Shown piece by piece: positions 42,123 to 51,150 of a stretch of 64,000 bases of DNA. The position numbers and the translations under genes are program-made. The notes under the pieces were generated by a model. It worked only from the letters and a program-made list of their open reading frames with translations, was not told the origin of the DNA and did not search any database. Every line of letters begins with the position of its first letter. Position 1 is the stretch's first letter. This stretch comes from Streptomyces sp. NBC_00536 (GTDB taxonomy: Bacteria; Actinomycetota; Actinomycetes; Streptomycetales; Streptomycetaceae), in contig NZ_CP107819.1 in assembly GCF_036346295.1 (NCBI RefSeq), positions 4,464,001-4,528,000 on the forward strand. The letters are read 5' to 3'.

Positions 42123-43662
42123 GGACACCAGAACGCCAGGGTTCGACGATCAGCCCGCGCTGAGCATGGTCAAGGTGCCGTGCGACCCCGCACAGGTCAT
42201 CGTCAACCACGCCAGCTTCCGTGTGCGGCTCGCTCCGAGCCCGAGCGCGCGTCCCAAGCCCCCCGCGAACGGCCCCCTCCCGGGCCGTGCCCCCGCCCTC
42301 GCCGGCGCCGTCGTCGGCGCCGCCGGAGCCGGCCGCAGGCGCGCGCCCGTCGTCTGGAGCGGCAAGTCCGCCCCCGGCGACGCCGCCGCGATGGGCGGAC
42401 TGCTCCAGGCCGTACGGGAGGCGGGACGCGGCCACGACGAGTTCGACGGCGGCGACACCCAGGTCATCCCGCGCGTCGACCTCGCCCAGGACCTCGCCGA
42501 CGACACCCTCGCCACGCCGACCGTCATCGGCCAGCGCAGCTACGGGGACCCCGACGAGACCCGCGCGATGGCGCCCGTACGCGGCCTGCCGTACGCACCG
42601 CAGTACGGCGACAGCGGCGGCGGAGTCGGCGGACCGGGTGGTCCGGGCGGTCCCGCCTCGGCCGAGGACACCCGGCGCGCCGCCGACGCGCGCGGGCAGG
42701 CCTCGTACTACCCCGGCCGCCGGATGAACCTCGGCGTCGTCCTGCTCCCGCTGCGCGTCTTCCTCGGCTTCATCTCCATCTACGCCGGCATGGGCAAGCT
42801 CTGCGACCCCGTCTACTTCGACGGCGGCGAGCGCGGCTCCATGGTCACCTGGCTGCACACCCTGCACCCCTGGGCGCTCGCCGAACCGCTGCGCGACTTC
42901 GCCCTCGCCCACCCGGTCGGCGCCGGCCTCAGCGTCGCCTTCCTCCAGGTCGTCGTCGGCGTCCTCACGGTCTTCGGCCTCTGGCAGCGCTTCGCCGCCT
43001 GCTTCGGCGCGCTGCTCTCCGCGGCCCTGCTGATGACCGTCAGCTGGAAGACCGTCCCCGCCTACGACGCGCCCGACATCATCTACCTCGCCGCCTGGAG
43101 CCCGCTGATCATCGCGGGCGCCCCCGTCTACTCCCTGGACGGGCGGCTCGCGGGCGAGGCCTGGCGCACGCTGGGCCCGCGCTCCGAGATCTGGCGGCTG
43201 CGGCGGCGCGTCCTGCGGCGCGGCGCGATGATGGCCACCGTCGTCTGCGGACTCACCCTCCTCGTCGGCTCCCTGCTCGGCGGCGCGGTCCGCTCCTCCA
43301 CCGTGGTCACCGTCCCCGGCCCCGGCCAGGCCCCCAGCAACTACCTGCCCGGCTCCCCGCTGCCGCAGGACCCCTCCACCTCCCGGCAGCCCGCCAAGCA
43401 GCAGCCGTCCAAGACGGCCGCCCCCTCCGCGAAGGCCTCGGAGAGCGCCAAGCCCGGACACACCGCCTCCGGCGCACCGTCCAAGTCGACCGCGGGCAGC
43501 ACCGGATCCCCGACCGCGACCCGCGGCGCCGGTGCGACCCAGCCCCAACGGAGCGGCTCCACGGGCCAGTCCACCCCGCAGAAGTCCTCGTCCGCCGGCA
43601 CCAGCGGTTCGTCCACCCCGGCGAAGAAGCCGGGCCTGGTGGGCGGGCTGCTGGGCGGCTGA
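42115..43662 (+). CDS. DoxX-like membrane protein with long hydrophilic ends
   Basis: The 515-residue protein has a disordered N-terminus (1-205), then four hydrophobic helices (about 206-400) in the DoxX pattern. These include NLGVVLLPLRVFLGFISIYAG, VAFLQVVVGVLTVFGLWQRF and IIYLAAWSPLIIAGAPVYSL. A further helix (MMATVVCGLTLLVGSLLGGA) leads into an outside Ser/Thr/Pro/Lys-rich tail of about 100 residues ending GLVGGLLGG. DoxX proteins take part in redox or thiosulfate-related membrane complexes; the role here is unknown. The start may be ATG 42115 or GTG 42121, because a -10-like TTAGAT overlaps the ATG. Confidence 0.82.
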   Translation: MSVDTRTPGFDDQPALSMVKVPCDPAQVIVNHASFRVRLAPSPSARPKPPANGPLPGRAPALAGAVVGAAGAGRRRAPVVWSGKSAPGDAAAMGGLLQAVREAGRGHDEFDGGDTQVIPRVDLAQDLADDTLATPTVIGQRSYGDPDETRAMAPVRGLPYAPQYGDSGGGVGGPGGPGGPASAEDTRRAADARGQASYYPGRRMNLGVVLLPLRVFLGFISIYAGMGKLCDPVYFDGGERGSMVTWLHTLHPWALAEPLRDFALAHPVGAGLSVAFLQVVVGVLTVFGLWQRFAACFGALLSAALLMTVSWKTVPAYDAPDIIYLAAWSPLIIAGAPVYSLDGRLAGEAWRTLGPRSEIWRLRRRVLRRGAMMATVVCGLTLLVGSLLGGAVRSSTVVTVPGPGQAPSNYLPGSPLPQDPSTSRQPAKQQPSKTAAPSAKASESAKPGHTASGAPSKSTAGSTGSPTATRGAGATQPQRSGSTGQSTPQKSSSAGTSGSSTPAKKPGLVGGLLGG

Positions 43663-43682
43663 CCGGTCAGCCGTTCCAGATC

Positions 43683-43723
43683 TGACAGGGCCCGGTGCGC
43701 GTGACGCGCACCGGGCCCTGTCA
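43683..43723. terminator. Bidirectional terminator between the DoxX-like and nucleotidyltransferase genes
   Basis: Two 19-base arms (43683-43701 and 43705-43723; TGACAGGGCCCGGTGCGCG and its complement) pair perfectly with a TGA loop. The two flanking genes converge on it. Confidence 0.92.
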
Positions 43724-43746
43724 CATGTCGTATGGCGGGCGAGGCG

Positions 43747-44550
43747 CTACACGGGCCTGTGAGCCGCCAGCTCGCGCGCGGCCTCGGTCAGGTCCTTCGC
43801 CGTGTCGATCGCCCGCCAGTAGGCCCCCTGGGGCAGCGGGAAGCCCGCCAGGCGGCGCTCGCGGGCCAGCCGCGGGAACGTGGTCCGCTCGTGGTCGCCC
43901 AAGTCGGGCAGCAGCGCGGCGAATTCGGCCGCGAACACATACACGCCGGCGTTGATCAGATAAGGCGACGGCGGGGACTCGATGAAGTCCAGGACCTGAC
44001 CGAACTCATTGGTCTCCACCGCGCCCCACGGGATCCGCGGCCGCGCCAGCGCGAGGGTCGCGACCGCCGCGCGCTCGGCGTGGAACGCCGCCATCTCCCG
44101 GAGCGAGAACCGGGTCCAGATGTCCCCGTTGGTCGCGTACCAGGGCTCGTCGGGATGCGGCAGGTGCGCGGCGGCGAACTTCAGGCCCCCGCCCCGGCCC
44201 AGCGGCTCGTCCTCCACGACGGTGGCCACCCGCAGCGGCAGGTCCGCCCCCGCCAGCCAGTCCTGGAGGACCCCGGCGAGGTGCCCGCAGGAGATCACCG
44301 CGTCGGTGACGCCCTCGGCCGCCAGCCAGGCCAGTTGGTGCCCGATGATCGGCATCCCCGTGCCCGGGATCTCCACCATCGGCTTCGGCCGGTCGTCCGT
44401 GTACGGGCGCAGCCGCGAACCCTGGCCGCCCGCCAGGACCACCGCCTGGGTGGGCGCCTGGGGGGACGGGACCGGGTCCGCGGCCGCGGAACGCTGGGGC
44501 TGGGTGGGCGGGGAGTCGGTTGCTGCGGTTGCTGTGGGGGCGTCCGTCAT
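43747..44550 (-). CDS. Nucleoside-diphosphate-sugar pyrophosphorylase (mannose-1-phosphate guanylyltransferase-like)
   Basis: The 267-residue protein carries the nucleotidyltransferase signature AVVLAGGQGSRLRPYTDDRPKP near residue 36. It also has the metal-binding YATNGDIW and the substrate segment PPSPYLINAGVYVFAAE. These define an NTP-transferase that makes NDP-sugars; GDP-mannose or dTDP-glucose are possible products. The N-terminal 34 residues are a disordered Pro/Thr/Ala extension. There is no C-terminal left-handed beta-helix, so it is a short form. It precedes a small secreted protein gene in the same direction after a 52-base gap. Confidence 0.85.
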   Translation of the reverse strand: MTDAPTATAATDSPPTQPQRSAAADPVPSPQAPTQAVVLAGGQGSRLRPYTDDRPKPMVEIPGTGMPIIGHQLAWLAAEGVTDAVISCGHLAGVLQDWLAGADLPLRVATVVEDEPLGRGGGLKFAAAHLPHPDEPWYATNGDIWTRFSLREMAAFHAERAAVATLALARPRIPWGAVETNEFGQVLDFIESPPSPYLINAGVYVFAAEFAALLPDLGDHERTTFPRLARERRLAGFPLPQGAYWRAIDTAKDLTEAARELAAHRPV

Positions 44551-44602
44551 GCGGGCAGCCTAGAGGCCGGAAGGTCCCTGGGGCCGCCGGGCGCGGGCCG
44601 GG

Positions 44603-45016
44603 TCAGCTGAAGGAGGCGACACCGGCGGCGTACGACGTGTCGCACACCGGGCGCGCGAACGACTGGGCCTTCGTGGGCCCGTACGCGTCCACCGCGGCCC
44701 GGCCGATCGCCCGGGCGATGCCCACGCAGTGGTCGGCGAGCGACGGCCGCCGGTCCACCTCCTGCTGGAGGTGCGTGAGGACGACACCGGGCTCCTTGCC
44801 CTGCTGCAGTTCGCCGAGCAGCTTCTCGCGCAGCACGTCCTGTGCGGCGAGCGGCTTCGCGGGAACGTTCACGTTCTCGGAGGACGCGGTGAGGATCTGG
44901 GACGGGGTGCTGTCGGCCCAGGGAACCATGGTGACCGCGAGGGTCCCGGACAGGACCAGGACGACGGGCAGGACCAGGGCGAGGGAACGGCCGATACGGC
45001 GGGCAGAGTGGGTCAC
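44603..45016 (-). CDS. Small secreted protein with one disulfide
   Basis: The 137-residue product has a signal sequence or anchor (LALVLPVVLVLSGTLAVTMV). The outside domain of about 105 residues is mostly helical (AAQDVLREKLLGELQQGKEP, VVLTHLQQEVDRRPSLADHC) and contains exactly two Cys (DHCVGIARAIG, RPVCDTSYAAG), which probably form a disulfide. I do not recognise the family. The GTG at 45016 is the start. Between it and msiK lies a terminator. Confidence 0.75.
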   Translation of the reverse strand: MTHSARRIGRSLALVLPVVLVLSGTLAVTMVPWADSTPSQILTASSENVNVPAKPLAAQDVLREKLLGELQQGKEPGVVLTHLQQEVDRRPSLADHCVGIARAIGRAAVDAYGPTKAQSFARPVCDTSYAAGVASFS

Positions 45017-45143
45017 GAGGGCGAGAGTAGCGCTCGGTGAAGATTTGGCGACATTTAGTCACCCGGTCGGGGGACGGTTCGACGTGGCTTTTCGAATGGG
45101 GCGTTGACGAACGGCACTCGAAAAGGACGGGTCTGCCGGGGTA

Positions 45144-45183
45144 AAGGAGCGTTGGGCGCGCCCACGCGCGCCCAACGCTCCTT
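45144..45183. terminator. Terminator after msiK
   Basis: AAGGAGCGTTGGGCGCG (45144-45160) and its complement (45167-45183) form a perfect 17-bp stem with a 6-base loop, immediately downstream of the msiK stop. Confidence 0.9.
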
Positions 45184-45192
45184 ACCGGTCGA

Positions 45193-46281
<1,089 letters not shown>

Positions 46282-46333
46282 GGTGATGAATCCCTTCTAC
46301 CGGCAGGAACGTGCCGGACGATCCGTGTAGGAA

Positions 46334-46355
46334 GGTCTAGTCCAGTCGCTGGACT
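46334..46355 (-). promoter_or_regulatory. Operator candidate upstream of msiK (DasR-like site and palindrome)
   Basis: GGTCTAGTCCA (46334-46344) resembles the DasR operator core GGTCTAGACCA with one change. It overlaps AGTCCAGTCGCTGGACT (46339-46355), a perfect 7+3+7 inverted repeat. The site lies 53-75 bases before the msiK start, where repression would be effective. Confidence 0.5.
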
Positions 46356-46433
46356 CCGCCCGACGCTACCCGCCGGAGTCCGCTCCTGTCAGCCCCCGGA
46401 GCGCGTGACTTCACTTATGGCCCGGGGCGGCTG

Positions 46434-48176
46434 TCAGAGGCGACTGCTTTGATCCCGCCCATGACCGTCTACGACCTGACCGTTCCTATCGTGCTCGGCC
46501 AGTGTTGGCTGAATCACGACAAACCGGATCGGTGATCCGGTAGCCCCGCGAACGGTCTTCGGGGTCGGGAACAGCGTGAGCTGGTCACTTTGGCACGGTC
46601 GAGTCTTACCGCCCGGTTGGGCTGCGCTCGCTGTCCTGGGTGGACTCGCGGTCCCGCGTGGCCTGGGGGCGGATACGGCCTGGCCGGTAGCTTTCCCCGC
46701 ACTCATCCTCTGGTGAGCGGAGGTCACACCTGGCCGACGCCGAGCCCTGTGTCCCAGGCCGCGCCTGCCGATGGCCACTGCGGCACCATGATGCCGTGTG
46801 ACGGTGGTCTTGCTGTTCTGCCGCTGGAGTGGAGCCTTCCAGTACCGTTCGCCCCAGACGCTGGTGTACGCGGGATCGACGGCGATCACGACGAGGCCAG
46901 CGTGGAAAGCCATCCCGGACAACCGGTCGCGGAACCTCGCGGTAGGGATGCCCGCGACGGTTCGGCGGAAGGTCTTGCCACGTCGGCCTCGGCCCATCGT
47001 TTCGCGGCCGGTCGATCGGGCGTGAGCGAAACCCAGGTTCTCGATCGCGATGCCCGCGCACTGGTGCTCTCGGGCGAGGTCGAGCAGACGGCTGATCGCT
47101 TCTTGGAGCCGACCGTCCCGCTGGGACGTCGGTCCAGTGAGGTGGAGGGGGATCGTCACCGGCTGGCCGACAGGGTTTCCGTGCGGGTCGAGGACGTAGG
47201 CGGCCAGGTGGTCGGCGTTGAGATCGACACCGACCAGGCGTTCACCGAAGCCGTGGATCTCCTTCGGGGTGGGCAGTGCGACTTCGCCGGTGGACCACGA
47301 TGCATCGAGGTACCAGCGGCCACGGGCCGGGTCGTAGGTGATGTCGTACCGCACAGCGCGGTTCGCGGTTACACGATCGAGCCACTCTTCGCGGCGGTGG
47401 GAGAAAGACACGGTGCAGGCCAGCCGGTACCGGCCGCGGGGGGCGTTGGCCAAGTGCCTGAGGGGTTCGGGCAGCACGAGCATCACCCAACCGTCGTTCG
47501 GGTCCACGCAGATCGTGTAGTTGCCGTGCGGCGCCCCCGATTCGCCATCGGCGGTGAGGAACAGGCGGGCTGCATCCCAACGTTCACGCCACTGCTGCTC
47601 GGTGAGCTGGGCGTCCTCCAAGTTGTGCCGGACCTTCGCCAGGCGGCGCCCGCCAACCACGATGCTCGGGCGGCCCTCGCTGATCCGCTGCTCGACCACT
47701 GCCATCCGGGCCACGAGGACCCGCAGGCGGCGCTGCTTCTGAGCCCGCTCGGCCTGGTCCTTGTAGCCACGGACCTTGCCCTCACGCTGCCCGCACGGCA
47801 CCACGAGACGCTTGCCGATCTTCCGGACAGCCCGGCGCAGACCGGATAGGTCGTCATACAGGCAGCGCAACGACAGTTGGTACTGATCCTCGCTCACCCG
47901 GGTCATGGCCCCGGCCCACCGCGAGGACGACGCCTTCGTGAGCGTCTTCTTACGGGCGGCTCGCTGGTTTTCCTTAACCGGAACCTTGCCGATTTCCACC
48001 CGACGGGCGAGGTCGGCCCTCTGGAGGCCACCCAGGTGTCGGCCGACCAGCGTCAGGACTTCGGTATCCCGGCTGGTGGCGTGCAGCCGGTCCCGGATTC
48101 GGGCGCCGGTCGGGGCTGCCACGGTGAACGGGTCGGCGAGGACGCGCAGACGCTTGCCACGCTTGTTACGTTCCAC
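46434..48176 (-). CDS. Second TnpB-like protein, zinc-finger-less, with altered RuvC-III residue
   Basis: The 580-residue product belongs to the same unusual group as the IS607 TnpB at 23.9 kb: shared SSRWAGAMTRVSEDQ, LANAPRGRYRLACTVSF and VGVDLNADHLAAYVLDPHGN segments. RuvC motif I Asp and motif II Glu (IAIENLGF) are present, but the motif III position reads TRHHGAAVAIGRRGLG, with His where the other copy has Asp. No CxxC zinc finger is present. Cleavage activity is therefore doubtful, and the protein could be a nuclease-dead, DNA-binding derivative. GTG 48176 is chosen because AGGAGG lies 7 bases before it; the frame is open further upstream. There is no adjacent recombinase gene, so it would depend on one in trans. 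Confidence 0.85.
   Translation of the reverse strand: MERNKRGKRLRVLADPFTVAAPTGARIRDRLHATSRDTEVLTLVGRHLGGLQRADLARRVEIGKVPVKENQRAARKKTLTKASSSRWAGAMTRVSEDQYQLSLRCLYDDLSGLRRAVRKIGKRLVVPCGQREGKVRGYKDQAERAQKQRRLRVLVARMAVVEQRISEGRPSIVVGGRRLAKVRHNLEDAQLTEQQWRERWDAARLFLTADGESGAPHGNYTICVDPNDGWVMLVLPEPLRHLANAPRGRYRLACTVSFSHRREEWLDRVTANRAVRYDITYDPARGRWYLDASWSTGEVALPTPKEIHGFGERLVGVDLNADHLAAYVLDPHGNPVGQPVTIPLHLTGPTSQRDGRLQEAISRLLDLAREHQCAGIAIENLGFAHARSTGRETMGRGRRGKTFRRTVAGIPTARFRDRLSGMAFHAGLVVIAVDPAYTSVWGERYWKAPLQRQNSKTTVTRHHGAAVAIGRRGLGHRARRRPGVTSAHQRMSAGKATGQAVSAPRPRGTASPPRTASAAQPGGKTRPCQSDQLTLFPTPKTVRGATGSPIRFVVIQPTLAEHDRNGQVVDGHGRDQSSRL
46479..46557 (-). ncRNA. Putative omega-RNA-like 3' structure of the second TnpB element
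   Basis: On the minus strand GACCGTTC (46557-46550) pairs with GAACGGTC (46485-46478), enclosing 64 bases. Inside is a perfect hairpin ACCGGATC-ACC-GATCCGGT (46541-46523). The outer arms are the same as in the IS607 element at 23.9 kb, although the enclosed sequences differ. This suggests a conserved RNA fold at the end of tnpB, where omega RNA is expected. Confidence 0.45.
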
Positions 48177-48325
48177 GCGCTGACCTCCTCTCGCATCGGG
48201 CTCGTGAGCGGCTTCGCGGCACGCTGCTGGTGCTTGCGCTGGTCCGGGATGCCCAGAACCTTGCGCTTGAGGCGCTTGGCCTCGGCGCCTGTGAGGCGCT
48301 CCTTCTGCTCCGCGGCTTCGGCCAC
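48053..48325 (-). CDS. Possible small protein overlapping the tnpB start
   Basis: A 90-residue frame can start at GTG 48325 (GGGAGG 5 bases upstream; ATG 48337 is also in frame). It reads VAEAAEQKERLTGAEAKRLK, then KVLGIPDQRKHQQRAAKPL. The first 50 codons have normal Streptomyces third-position GC, whereas the last 40 overlap tnpB and look non-coding. It may be a genuine leader gene for translational coupling to tnpB, or the remains of another gene cut by the element. I do not recognise it. Confidence 0.35.
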   Translation of the reverse strand: MAEAAEQKERLTGAEAKRLKRKVLGIPDQRKHQQRAAKPLTSPMREEVSAWNVTSVASVCASSPTRSPWQPRPAPESGTGCTPPAGIPKS

Positions 48326-48484
48326 GAACCCTCCCATCCCTACGGTCCGATAGTCGGACGTGCACTCCAGTACGTAGAACGAACTGGCGGGCGAGGGGTT
48401 GCGGGGGTCGGAAAGTTCTTCGCGGCGGTGTCTGGCTGCTGTGTAGAGTGAAGGCGATTCTGTGCGCTGTGCAGTGTCACAGGT

Positions 48485-48559
48485 GCCCCCTTAGCTCAGT
48501 CCGGCCAGAGCACTCCACTTGTAATGGAAAGGTCGTCGGTTCGAATCCGACAGGGGGCC
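48485..48559 (+). tRNA. tRNA-Thr (anticodon TGT)
   Basis: A full cloverleaf can be folded. The acceptor arms are GCCCCCT and AGGGGGC, the D arm is AGCTC...GAGC, the anticodon loop CTTGTAA has anticodon TGT between TCCA and TGGA, and the T arm is TCGGTTCGAATCCGA. CCA is not encoded, as is common in actinobacteria. A TAGAGT hexamer upstream (48457-48462) may be the promoter -10. Confidence 0.95.
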
Positions 48560-48608
48560 CCATCCCAGGTCAGAGGCTTGCTGGCCGAGGGGATTCGAAC
48601 GAAAGCGG

Positions 48609-48636
48609 AAGGCCCCGGGCGGTTGCCCGGGGCCTT
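48609..48636. terminator. Terminator between tRNA-Thr and the FAD oxidoreductase gene
   Basis: AAGGCCCCGGGC and GCCCGGGGCCTT form a perfect 12-bp stem with a GGTT loop followed by TTTT on the tRNA strand, a classical intrinsic terminator for the tRNA. Confidence 0.9.
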
Positions 48637-48658
48637 TTGCGTGGGCCTTTTGTGTGGG

Positions 48659-50056
48659 TCAGTGGCGGCCTGAGATGCGGTCGGCCAGGCGGGCCAGGGG
48701 GGTCGTGGTCGCCGTGTGGGTGGCGGTTTCGTGGCGGTCCGCTTCGCGGTAGGCGGCGTAGAGGGCCTGGACGCCGAGCCAGCGGAAGGGTTCCGGTTCC
48801 CAGCGGCGGACGCGGTGGTTGACCCAGGGGAGGGTGGTCAGGGCGGTGGGGCCGGACTGGCCGGAGTCCTGCTGGACCAGGTCGCACAGGGTGCGCGCGG
48901 CGAGGTTGGCGGTGGCGACGCCCGAGCCGACGTAGCCGCCGGCCCAGCCCAGGCCGGTGGTGCGGTCGAGGGTGACGGAGGCGCACCAGTCGCGGGGGAC
49001 GCCGAGGACGCCGGACCAGGCGTGGGTGATCGGGGTGCCGGTGAGCTGGGGGAAGAAGGACGTGAGGAGGGCGGTGAGGGCCTCGATGGTGGCGGGCTGG
49101 GTGCGGCCGTCGTTGTCGGTGCGGGAGCCGTAGCGGTACGGGACCCCGCGGCCGCCGATGGCGATGCGGTCGTCGGCGGTGCGCTGGGCGTACATGTAGG
49201 CGTGGGCCATGTCGCCGAGGGTGGCGCGGTCGGTCCAGCCGAGGGAGTCCCAGGTGGCGGCGGGCAGCGGGGCGGTCACGATCATCGAGGAGTTCATCGG
49301 GAGCCAGGAGCGCTTCTGGCCCTTGAGGGAGGCGGTGAAGCCTTCGGTGCAGCGCAGGACGTAGGGGGCGCGGACGGTTCCGTACGGGGTGACGGCCTGC
49401 TTGGGGGCGATGGCGGTGACCGGGGTGGACTCGTGGATGGTCACGCCGAGGCGTTCGCAGGCGTCGGCGAGGCCGGTGACGAGCTTGGCGGGGTGGATGC
49501 GGGCGCCGTGCGGGCTCCAGGTGCCGCCGACGGCGTCGGCGATGTCGACGCGGGCGCGGGTCTCGCGGGCGCCGAGCAGGACGCGGTCGGTCTCGCCGAA
49601 GGCGGTTTCGGCGGCGTGGAAGGCCTTGAGGCGGGCGAGCTGGGCGGGGCTGCGGGCGACTTCGAGGACGCCGCCGTGGTGGACGTCGGCGTCGATGCCT
49701 TCCTTGGCCGCGGTGTCGATGACCTCGGTGACGGTGTCGGTCATGGCCTTCTGGAGGCGTACGGCGGCCTCGTGGCCGTGGAGTGTGGCGTACCGGTCGC
49801 GGCCGGCGATGCCGTTGTAGAGCCAGCCTCCGTTGCGTCCGGAGGCGCCGTAGCCGCAGAACTTCTGCTCCAGGACGGTGATCCGGAGGAAGGGGGCGGC
49901 CTGCTTGAGGTAGTAGGCGGTCCAGAGGCCGGTGTAGCCGCCGCCGACGATGACGACGTCGGCCGTGGCGTCGGCGGTGAGGGGTTCGCGGGGTGGCGGG
50001 GTGCCCTCCGTCGCGTACCAGAAGGAGATGCCGCCGTTGATCGTCGCGCTGGTCAT
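48659..50056 (-). CDS. FAD-dependent amine/glycine oxidase-like oxidoreductase (DAO family)
   Basis: The 465-residue flavoprotein has the dinucleotide-binding fold VVIVGGGYTGLWTAYYLKQ near residue 35 and the flavin-contact segment FCGYGASGRNGGWLYNG. The C-terminal FAD site region reads GLGWAGGYVGSGVATANLAA. It is related to gamma-glutamylputrescine and sarcosine oxidases, so a polyamine or N-methyl amino acid is a plausible substrate. The start is uncertain: ATG 50056 gives MTSATINGG, whereas GTGs at 50071 and 50083 are also in frame and none has a strong ribosome site. It is divergent from the phosphotransferase remnant. Confidence 0.87.
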   Translation of the reverse strand: MTSATINGGISFWYATEGTPPPREPLTADATADVVIVGGGYTGLWTAYYLKQAAPFLRITVLEQKFCGYGASGRNGGWLYNGIAGRDRYATLHGHEAAVRLQKAMTDTVTEVIDTAAKEGIDADVHHGGVLEVARSPAQLARLKAFHAAETAFGETDRVLLGARETRARVDIADAVGGTWSPHGARIHPAKLVTGLADACERLGVTIHESTPVTAIAPKQAVTPYGTVRAPYVLRCTEGFTASLKGQKRSWLPMNSSMIVTAPLPAATWDSLGWTDRATLGDMAHAYMYAQRTADDRIAIGGRGVPYRYGSRTDNDGRTQPATIEALTALLTSFFPQLTGTPITHAWSGVLGVPRDWCASVTLDRTTGLGWAGGYVGSGVATANLAARTLCDLVQQDSGQSGPTALTTLPWVNHRVRRWEPEPFRWLGVQALYAAYREADRHETATHTATTTPLARLADRISGRH

Positions 50057-50132
50057 GGGGGAGTGGTACACCGCGTTCCGCACAGGTGTCCAGGGCCGGT
50101 GCCTTGCGGCTGGTGGCCGTTATCGTCGGCGC

Positions 50133-51070
50133 ATGGTCGACATTCCGGACGGACTGGCCGCGGGGCAGCTGGAGTTCAACGGGGCGCGGGGGCGGGCGTT
50201 CCTGGACGCGCTGCCGGGGCTGGCGGCGCGGTTCCTGGAGCGGTGGGAGCTGCGGCGTACGGGTCCGGGGATGCACGGGGTGACGGCCTTGGTGCTGCCG
50301 GTGGTGCGGGCGGACGGGACTGCGGCGGTGCTGAAGCTGGTCCTGCCGGACGAGGAGAACGCGGGGGAGGCGCTCGCGTTGCGCGCCTGGGACGGGCGCG
50401 GGTGCGTGCGTCTGCTGGAGCACGACGCGGGGTCCGGGGCGCTGTTGCTGGAGCGGCTCGACGAGGGCAGGCCGTTGTCGGTGCTCGGGGCGGCGGAGGG
50501 GACGCGCGGGGTGCGGTGCGGGTGATCGCGGGGTTGCTGGGGCGGTTGACGGAGGTTCCGGCTCCGGTGGGGTTGCGGGGGCTGGGCGAGATCGCGGGCG
50601 GGCTGCTGGAGCGGGCGCCGGGGGCGGTGGGGCGGCTGGCGGACGCGGGGGAGCGGGGGTTGCTGCGGGATTGTGCGGCGGCGCTGGCGGAGGTGGCGGG
50701 GGAGCCGGGGGACCGGTTGCTGCACTGGGACCTGCACTTCGGGAACGTGCTGGGTGCGGACGGCGGTGCCGGTGGCGGGGCCAGGGCCTGGGCCGGGGCG
50801 GGGCGGGGGGAGTGGCTGGCGATCGATCCGAAGCCGCTGTCCGGGGATCCGGGGTTCGAGCTGCTTCCGGCGATCGTGAACCGGTTCCGCGCCGATGAGG
50901 TGGTGTGGCGGTTCGAGTTGCTGGCGGGGGAGCTGGGGCTGGACCGCGAGCGGGCGCGGGCGTGGACGCTGGGGCGGGTGCTGCAGAACGCGGTGTGGGA
51001 CGTGGAGGACGGGGAGGCGGCGATGGGGGAGGAGCAGGCGGAGGTGGCGCGGCTGCTGCTCGGGCGGTGA
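50133..51070 (+). pseudogene. Aminoglycoside/hydroxyurea-phosphotransferase-like gene with a frameshift
   Basis: The first frame (50133-50525) encodes MVDIPDGLAAGQLEFNGARG through LLLERLDEGRPLSVLGAAEG and then stops. The homologous sequence continues in another frame from about 50500 to 51070 (VRVIAGLLGRLTEVPAPVGL, the catalytic LLHWDLHFGNVLG with H-x-D-x4-N, and IDPKPLSGDPGFELLPAIVN). One extra G in the run GGGG at 50498-50501 would restore a single protein of about 312 residues of the APH(6)/hydroxyurea kinase type. It is either a recent pseudogene or a sequencing error in a G run. TATCGT (50121-50126) lies 6 bases before the ATG, so the intact gene would be leaderless. Confidence 0.82.
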
Positions 51071-51150
51071 GGGCGGGCGGTGCGGGCGGGGCGCGGTGCC
51101 GGGCGCCGGGAGCCCGGCGTGATCCGCAAGACACCCCCTAGGCTGCGGGC

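Larger units (their letters stand above)
46434..48330 (-). mobile_element. TnpB-only IS607/IS605-like element
   Basis: A lone tnpB-like gene with the conserved 3' inverted repeat and no transposase is typical of a non-autonomous IS200/IS605-superfamily element. It lies between msiK and tRNA-Thr. Exact ends cannot be seen. The 3' repeat (46479-46557) suggests that the right end lies near 46.43-46.48 kb. Confidence 0.6.

Noticed and set aside
48485..48559. tRNA 3' end as an attL/attR of an integrated plasmid
   Set aside because: No second copy of the TTCGAATCCGACAGGGGGC end was seen elsewhere in the window, and no integrase gene is present.
50498..50525. Programmed frameshift in the APH-like gene
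   Set aside because: The site is a simple GGGG run without a slippery heptamer or a clear downstream structure; a mutation or sequencing error is simpler.
48570..51134. Very long minus-strand open frame across the FAD oxidoreductase and APH remnant
   Set aside because: The translation is Pro/Arg/His-rich low complexity, typical of an out-of-frame reading of GC-rich genes.
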